Of a stretch of 35,966 nt of DNA, positions 31,349-35,966 are shown one piece after another (within the stretch, counting starts at the first letter, position 1; each line of letters starts with the position of its first letter). This DNA comes from Corynebacterium pilosum DSM 20521 = CIP 103422. GTDB lineage: Bacteria > Actinomycetota > Actinomycetes > Mycobacteriales > Mycobacteriaceae. Location: the NCBI RefSeq assembly GCF_000373805.1, contig NZ_KB892451.1:165-36130 (forward strand), read 5' to 3'. Below the pieces are notes generated by a model. That model saw nothing but the letters and a program-made list of their open reading frames with translations, ran no database searches and was not told where the DNA came from. A program made the position numbers and the translations under genes.

Positions 31349-32511
31349 TATTTACGCTCCTCAAACTTGCCCTCTTCCTTGATGCGCTTGTTCAGCTCTT
31401 CAAGGTATTTCTCTTCGTCGAAGTCAACCAGGTCGACTTCTTCGCCCGTCCAAGACGACAGGTGGATACCGTTGGCAAGGCGCACGCCGTTGATGCCGTC
31501 GGCGCCCGGCGCGAGGAGTTCTTCCTCACCGTTAACGGCCGCGGCAAAGTTGCGCAGAACTTCAACGTGCTGGCCACCCCACACGGATTCGTATTCCTTC
31601 GTCTCGGTGGAAACGTACTGGTCCATGTCCATCTGGCCGGTGAACAGCTTGCGCACGGCCTCCATGTCCATGTTCTCGGAGAGGACTTCCTCGTTGTCGG
31701 TGAGACGCGAGACGGTGACCTTCTTGGAATCGTCGACAACGATCTTGCCCTTGTCGCACAGGATCTCCAGGCGGTCGGTGCCGATCATGTCATGCGTACA
31801 GGTGATGAACGTGCCTGTTGCACCATCGGCGAAGGACACCAGCGCGTTGACCTCATCTTCCACGACGATGTCGCGCTTGAAGCCGTACTCTGCGCGCGCG
31901 AACACGCGCTCTGGTGCGCCGCAGATCCACTGCCACAGGTCCAGCTGGTGCGGAGCCTGGTTAACGAGGACGCCGCCGCCCTCCCCGCCCCAGGTTGCGC
32001 GCCAATCGGACTGATCGTAGTAGCCCTGTGGACGCCACCAGTTGGTGATCAGCCAGGAGGTGTGGCGCAGCTTGCCCAGCTCGCCAGAGTCTAGGATCTC
32101 CTTGATGTCCTTGTACAGCTGGTTGGTGCGCTGGTTGAAGAACACACCGAACTTCAGCTCTGGCTTGGTCTTCGCGAAGTCGATCAGTTCGTTGGCCTGC
32201 TTGGTGTACACACCCACAGGCTTTTCGACGAGGGCGTGAACACCGTTGTCGAGCGCGTAGATGCCTACCTCTGGGTGCAGGTAGTGCGGAACCGTGGTGA
32301 CGACAGCGTCGACGTCACCGGAAGTGACCATCTCCTTGTAGTCCTCGTAGAAAGGCACACCGTATTCGTCGGCCTGTTCCTTCTTCTCTGGCAGGATGTC
32401 GCAGATTGCGCCGATGGTCATGTTGTCGACGCGGCCCTCATTGATGAACTGGGCGTACATGCTGCCCTGTGCACCTAGGCCAATAATGCCCAAACGTACA
32501 TTCTTACTCAT
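31348..32511 (-). CDS. Gfo/Idh/MocA-family dehydrogenase (A)
   Basis: 387 aa. N-terminal Rossmann fold with LGIIGLGAQGSMYAQFI, then AICDI after the second strand, and the EKP motif in ALVEKPVGVYTKQ (the Lys that contacts the sugar in this family). The substrate half has WWRPQGYYDQSDWRATWGG, then GGVLVNQAPHQLDLWQWICG, where the conserved His and Asp of the GGG..DxxxHxxD-type active site are represented by PHQLDL. NAD(P)-dependent oxidation or reduction of a sugar, inositol or glycoside hydroxyl, often at C3. AAAAGGAG 6 nt before the ATG lies in the end of the upstream gene. Third of four operon genes; 3-bp gap upstream, 1-bp overlap downstream. Confidence 0.88.
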   Translation of the reverse strand: MSKNVRLGIIGLGAQGSMYAQFINEGRVDNMTIGAICDILPEKKEQADEYGVPFYEDYKEMVTSGDVDAVVTTVPHYLHPEVGIYALDNGVHALVEKPVGVYTKQANELIDFAKTKPELKFGVFFNQRTNQLYKDIKEILDSGELGKLRHTSWLITNWWRPQGYYDQSDWRATWGGEGGGVLVNQAPHQLDLWQWICGAPERVFARAEYGFKRDIVVEDEVNALVSFADGATGTFITCTHDMIGTDRLEILCDKGKIVVDDSKKVTVSRLTDNEEVLSENMDMEAVRKLFTGQMDMDQYVSTETKEYESVWGGQHVEVLRNFAAAVNGEEELLAPGADGINGVRLANGIHLSSWTGEEVDLVDFDEEKYLEELNKRIKEEGKFEERK

Positions 32512-32514
32512 GTC

Positions 32515-33522
32515 TTACTCCTTTTCTTGTGACGATTGATAGATTGCCTTCGCGATACCCAGGGAGGACATCGCTTCGGCGGGACCGATCCAGAACGGTT
32601 CTGGATCGGCAAGTCTTTCGTAGAAATCTCGGATCAGCAGCTCGTGGCTCACGCCCCAGTAGCTCCTGCCCTCGCTCTCCTGCTTCCGCTCCTCATAGTG
32701 ATCGACCTGCCCGTCCTTCCAGGTCACGGTCAGCCCATCGCGCAGTTCGACGAGGGCTTTCGCACAATCGATCTCGATCTCAACATGACGGTGGCGCGAG
32801 TTCGTCAGCGTTCCGTAGAAGCTGGTATGCACCCCGGACTCATGGCGGAGATAGGCGTGGGCAGTATCCTCTGTGTCCACTACGTCGCCATACTTGTCCG
32901 TGGAGATCATGCCCTTGACCCCGGTAACTGGGCCCATGAACCACTGCAATAAGTCCAGCGTGTGGATCGCCTGGTTCATCAGCAGCCCGCCCCCAGCGCG
33001 CTCTTTCTGTCCGCGCCACGGTTTGGCTGTGTAGTAACCCGGTGTACGTGTCCACACCACCGACGCGTACACGCCATGAACGGTGCCTAGCGTGCCGGAA
33101 TCCAACAGGCGACGCAGTTCCAACGACGAAACGTTGTAACGGTTCTGGTAACACACGCCGATCTTGGGCGCACCCGGATGCTCCTCCAGGTAGTCCAGAA
33201 GCTGGTAGGCATATTCCGTCTCGTGCGCAAGGGGCTTTTCCAAGATCACGTTCACGCCGGCTTCAAGCGCCTCGATAGCAAGATCGATGTGCTGGTCATG
33301 CGGCGTAGTGATATGCAGGACATCGATTTCTTCCTTGTCCAGCATGCTGGTCAGCGATGGATAAGCGTTCGCTGTGGTCTTCGAAGAAATCAATTTGGCC
33401 GCGTCAAGGTGAGTGTCGGCCACCCCCACTAGAGAGATGCCTAGTTCTTCGCTCAGCGCCTCAATCGCTTCTACGTGCACGGCGGCGACATCGCCGCAAC
33501 CAACTAATGCAGCGTTCACCAT
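32515..33522 (-). CDS. Gfo/Idh/MocA-family dehydrogenase (B)
   Basis: 335 aa, a second and clearly different member. Dinucleotide motif AALVGCGDVAAVHVEAI, Asp-ending strand VGVADTHLDAA, the EKP motif in VILEKPLAHETEYAY, and the catalytic region GGLLMNQAIHTLDLLQWFMG with His and Asp. The specificity segment around YTAKPWRGQKERAGGG differs from that of the other dehydrogenase, so a different substrate or direction (oxidation versus reduction) is likely. TAGGAGG 8 nt before the ATG overlaps the stop of the preceding gene. Second of the four genes. Confidence 0.88.
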   Translation of the reverse strand: MVNAALVGCGDVAAVHVEAIEALSEELGISLVGVADTHLDAAKLISSKTTANAYPSLTSMLDKEEIDVLHITTPHDQHIDLAIEALEAGVNVILEKPLAHETEYAYQLLDYLEEHPGAPKIGVCYQNRYNVSSLELRRLLDSGTLGTVHGVYASVVWTRTPGYYTAKPWRGQKERAGGGLLMNQAIHTLDLLQWFMGPVTGVKGMISTDKYGDVVDTEDTAHAYLRHESGVHTSFYGTLTNSRHRHVEIEIDCAKALVELRDGLTVTWKDGQVDHYEERKQESEGRSYWGVSHELLIRDFYERLADPEPFWIGPAEAMSSLGIAKAIYQSSQEKE

Positions 33523-33534
33523 AGTGGCCGCCTC

Positions 33535-34377
33535 CTAGTTGTACTGGGCGTTAACGTCGTCCAAAAGCTTCTTCAGTGCGTCATACGCGCTGGTCCACAG
33601 GTCTGGACCACACAGACCACCGAACTCGTCGAAGTCACCGAGGTGTGGCTCGATGGAAACGAAGCCGTTGTAGCCGCTCTTGTTCAGCTCAGCGATCAAC
33701 TCTGGATACTGGCCATCGCCCTGGCCGGCAGGGGTGATGATGCCCAGTGGCTCATCTTCGGTGGGCACCGTTGCGTCCTTCACGTGGACGTAGTCAACGT
33801 AGTCCTTCACGATCGGCCACGCCTCGTCGAAAGGCTTGTAGCCAGTCTGAACGTAGTTCGCCGCATCATAAATGGAGCGGTAGTTCGGCGAATCGATCGT
33901 CGTGATCAGGTCCTTCACGCGCTCCGGGGTATCACCGTAGATTCCCTTCTCATTTTCGTGCAGCAACGTGATGCCACCGGCCTCTGCCAGTTCCACCATC
34001 GCGCGCGTCCGCTTGATCACTTCGTCGCGGTACTGGTCGGCGTCTTCGCCTTCAGGAATGAAGAAGGAGAACATGCGGATGTACTTCGCACCGAAGAACT
34101 TCGCTACCTCGACACCGTGGCGGGCCCGCTCTAGGTGCTCGTCGAATGGATCGGTGATCTGAATCTTGCCCAGGTCCGAACCGACTGCGGAGAGTTTAAT
34201 TCCCGCCGCATCGAGTTTCTCTTTCGCGGTGTCCAGCTGTTCCTGGCTGAGGTCCAAGACCTTCACGTCCCAGGCGCTGCGGAACTCGACATGCTTGATG
34301 TTGAGCTTCTTCAGCAGATCGATCTGTTCGTCGAGGTCATGGGCGATTTCATCGGCAAAACCGGTGATGGTGAACAT
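33535..34377 (-). CDS. Sugar phosphate isomerase/epimerase-like TIM barrel (A)
   Basis: 280 aa, first gene of the operon. Barrel pattern: VEFRSAWDVKVLDL on the first strands, ITLLHENEKGIYGDTPERV, YRSIYDAANYVQTGYKPFDEAW, VDYVHVKDATVP, GFVSIEPHLGDF, with Glu, Asp, His and Glu as the probable metal ligands. Similar proteins include IolE/IolI-type inosose enzymes, YcjR (a 3-keto-sugar epimerase), and the LgdB proteins. I start at the ATG at 34377 because AAAGGA lies 6 nt before; the frame is open 24 nt further. The three following genes are within 12 bp, so it leads the operon. Confidence 0.87.
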   Translation of the reverse strand: MFTITGFADEIAHDLDEQIDLLKKLNIKHVEFRSAWDVKVLDLSQEQLDTAKEKLDAAGIKLSAVGSDLGKIQITDPFDEHLERARHGVEVAKFFGAKYIRMFSFFIPEGEDADQYRDEVIKRTRAMVELAEAGGITLLHENEKGIYGDTPERVKDLITTIDSPNYRSIYDAANYVQTGYKPFDEAWPIVKDYVDYVHVKDATVPTEDEPLGIITPAGQGDGQYPELIAELNKSGYNGFVSIEPHLGDFDEFGGLCGPDLWTSAYDALKKLLDDVNAQYN

Positions 34378-34541
34378 GATTAGTCCTTTCCTTGTCGTCA
34401 CGCTCGCACATTTTTATTGAGATTACTTATCCAGCGTACAGATCAAACTTTTTCGTGCCTGTAATTTTCCGTAAACTACCCCCGAAAGTTCACAGAAATA
34501 TGCTGCAAGTGATTTACGCCTCAGGGTATAGATAAATTGAA
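34378..34541 (-). promoter_or_regulatory. Promoter region of the four-gene sugar operon
   Basis: AT-rich non-coding stretch before the operon. On the minus strand TTTGAT, a 16-nt spacer and TAATCT form a weak -35/-10 candidate about 40 nt from the ATG. CTACCCCCG (34476-34484, + orientation) and GGTATAGA (34526-34533) are shared with the control region of the facing GPH gene. Confidence 0.4.
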
Positions 34542-34581
34542 ACGCACGCCTAGGGAACCAAGTGGCCCCTTAAGCGTGCGT
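34542..34581 (-). terminator. Terminator after the MHS transporter gene
   Basis: ACGCACGC pairs with GCGTGCGT over 8 bp and the pairing continues after one mismatch toward a loop of about 10 nt; on the minus strand TTTCAATTTATC follows. Confidence 0.6.
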
Positions 34582-34595
34582 CGACAAGCGCATTC

Positions 34596-35825
34596 CTAGG
34601 TGCTCAGGTCACGTCCCTGGATACCTTTCGGGACGAAGAGCGCCCCGATCAGCGAGATGGACGAAATCACCAGAATGTACACACCGATATAGATGGAGTT
34701 TCCAGTCTCTTCCAGAATCATCGCGGCGATCATCGGCGCGAATGCGCCACCAATAATGGACCCCAGCGCATAGCCAATAGATAGACCAGACAGGCGGACC
34801 TGCGCCGGGAACATCTCTGCATACAGTGCCGGCTGCGGGCCATAGGTCACCCCCAGCAAAGCACCAAGAATGATTACGGCCATCCCAAACAGCATGACGT
34901 TGGCCGTGTCGATCAGGATCCAAGTTGGGATCGCCCACACCATCATCAAGATATAGCCGATAATGAAGGTTTGCTTACGACCGATCACATCGGAAACCTT
35001 GCCGGAGACGAGTGTGGAGATGATCCATGCGATCGCCGTCATCAGGGTCAACGCAAGGACGATCGGCCGGTCCATGCCCAAAACATTCGTGCCATAGGAA
35101 GCGAAGTAGGCGATCGCTAGATAGCCCGCCGCATTCACACCCGCGAAGATCAGGGCGCACAGTACGACGAGACCAGCGTGGTTCTTAAAAAGCGAGCCCA
35201 ACGGAGCGGATGCTGTTTTCTTCATCTCCGTCATCTCTTCGAAGACTGGAGATTCCTCCACCAGACTACGAATCCAGAAGCCCAGTGCAATCAAAATGAT
35301 GGATGACAGGAAAGGAATACGCCAGCCAAAAGACTCAAACTGTTCTGGGGTCAGCGCCGTAGAAATCACCAACATAAACACAGTGGCCAGCGCCATGCCC
35401 GCCGGCACACCCACCTGCGGGTAAGCACCGAAGTAGCCGCGCTTGAGCACCGGTGCGTGCTCTACCGCGATGAGTGCGGCACCGCCCCATTCACCACCAG
35501 CGGACAAGCCCTGGAGGATACGCAGCAGTACCAAAATGATTGGCGCAGCGATTCCGATCGCGGCATAGTTAGGCAAAAGCCCCATCAAGAAGGTCGCGCC
35601 GCCCATTCCCACCAAAGTGATCACAAGGACCGGCTTGCGGCCCAAACGATCACCCAAATGACCGGCGATGATGGCGCCCAACGGACACTGATAATGGGAG
35701 TGCGGGACAAGAACCATCCGGAATGACCCACTAACGGACTGGCCACAATCTGATTGTGTGCCTTCGTTGCGATCTGTCTTCCGGGCTGGTTCTCGCCCCG
35801 CACCGCGATCCGGCGATTCGGTCAT
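34596..35825 (-). pseudogene. MHS-family MFS transporter with a disrupted N-terminus
   Basis: 409 codons open. From PLGAIIAGHLGDRLGRKPVL on, the protein is a good metabolite:H+ symporter (ShiA/ProP-like): LLRILQGLSAGGEWGGAALIA, EHAPVLKRGYFGAYPQVGVPAG, SFGWRIPFLSS, and the second half GKVSDVIGRKQTFIIG and YGPQPALYAEMFPAQVRLSGLS. The first two helices normal for the family (with the EWYDF-type motif) are missing: about 55 residues before GHLGDR are hydrophilic (RGAGREPARKTDRNEG) and not membrane-like. A neighbouring frame (about 35700-35790) reads IVASPLVGHSGWFLS, which vaguely recalls the lost first helix. A deletion plus frameshift is the likeliest cause. Confident of the family; less certain that it is non-functional. 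Confidence 0.6.
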
Positions 35826-35966
35826 GACCTCATAGGAGCGTGACCTCTCACCGTGACCACCCCGGCAGGTGTCATAGTAGTAGTCCCATCAGTGTCCTGT
35901 CTGCTCGAACCCTCGGATCAGCGGCTACCTTCATCACTTCCCTATGCGAAAGCGTTGACAGCCATG
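35826..35966. other. Non-coding right end
   Basis: No supported gene. It contains two direct copies of GTGACC (35840-35845 and 35853-35858) and ATGACC at 35824-35829, upstream of the MHS gene, and ends in a TTGACA hexamer (35954-35959) that could be a -35 element for something beyond the window. Confidence 0.35.

Noticed and set aside
31462..32094. Open frames on the + strand opposite the dehydrogenase genes
   Set aside because: They overlap proteins with clear Rossmann and EKP motifs and show no motif of their own.
1..35966. CRISPR arrays, insertion sequences, phage genes
   Set aside because: I saw no regularly spaced repeats, no transposase or integrase motifs, and no terminal inverted repeats; the only mobile-element hint is the tRNA 3'-end repeat at 16828.

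Overview
The window is chromosomal DNA from a G+C-rich actinobacterium, most probably a Corynebacterium. The evidence is the gene content and order: a LysI-type lysine permease, mycothiol S-conjugate amidase, a short Z-prenyl synthase next to DAHP synthase, coaA and glyA side by side, a PIN-PhoH protein, DUF4307, and leaderless promoters with TANANT-like -10 boxes exactly 7 nt before the start codon. From memory, the block greA - mca - uppS - coaA - glyA - phoH2 is also clustered in Mycobacterium tuberculosis, so most of the left two thirds is conserved core genome.

Layout. 1-5.6 kb: the tail of an unidentified gene, a 14-helix MFS exporter, a GNAT acetyltransferase, PIN-PhoH, an LGFP-repeat lipoprotein, and a divergent pair made of a LysR effector domain without a DNA-binding domain and a DUF5997 protein. 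5.6-15.7 kb: GH13 amylase, glyA, coaA, a flavodoxin-like protein, uppS, DAHP synthase with an aromatic-rich leader peptide and attenuator, a small membrane protein coupled to mca, DUF4307, greA, a small lipoprotein and a Bax-inhibitor-1 membrane protein. 15.8-20.2 kb: a SUFU-domain protein, a short AT-rich stretch bounded by a tRNA 3'-end fragment and an intact tRNA with anticodon UAA, lysI, and a MatC-like carrier. 20.2-28.6 kb: mfd overlapped by a TetR gene, tRNA-Gln, an MFS permease with a hairpin in front of it, glmU and prs. 28.6-36 kb: an accessory sugar region. It holds a GPH symporter facing a tight four-gene operon (two TIM-barrel sugar isomerase/epimerase-like proteins and two Gfo/Idh/MocA dehydrogenases), then an MHS-type transporter whose N-terminus is broken.

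How the genes work together. The core part covers cell-envelope precursors (glmU, uppS, lipoproteins), nucleotide and cofactor supply (prs, coaA, glyA), aromatic amino acids, mycothiol detoxification and transcription quality control (mfd, greA). The sugar region looks like a complete uptake-and-conversion unit. Two NAD(P)-type dehydrogenases and two metal-dependent TIM barrels are the set expected for chemistry through a 3-keto sugar (oxidation, elimination/hydration or epimerisation, reduction), as known for levoglucosan and for E. coli YcjQRS. Its substrate cannot be read from the sequence, and it is the best candidate here for an undescribed pathway.

All coordinates and translations were read by eye. 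No database search was run; family names rest on recognised motifs and remembered relatives.
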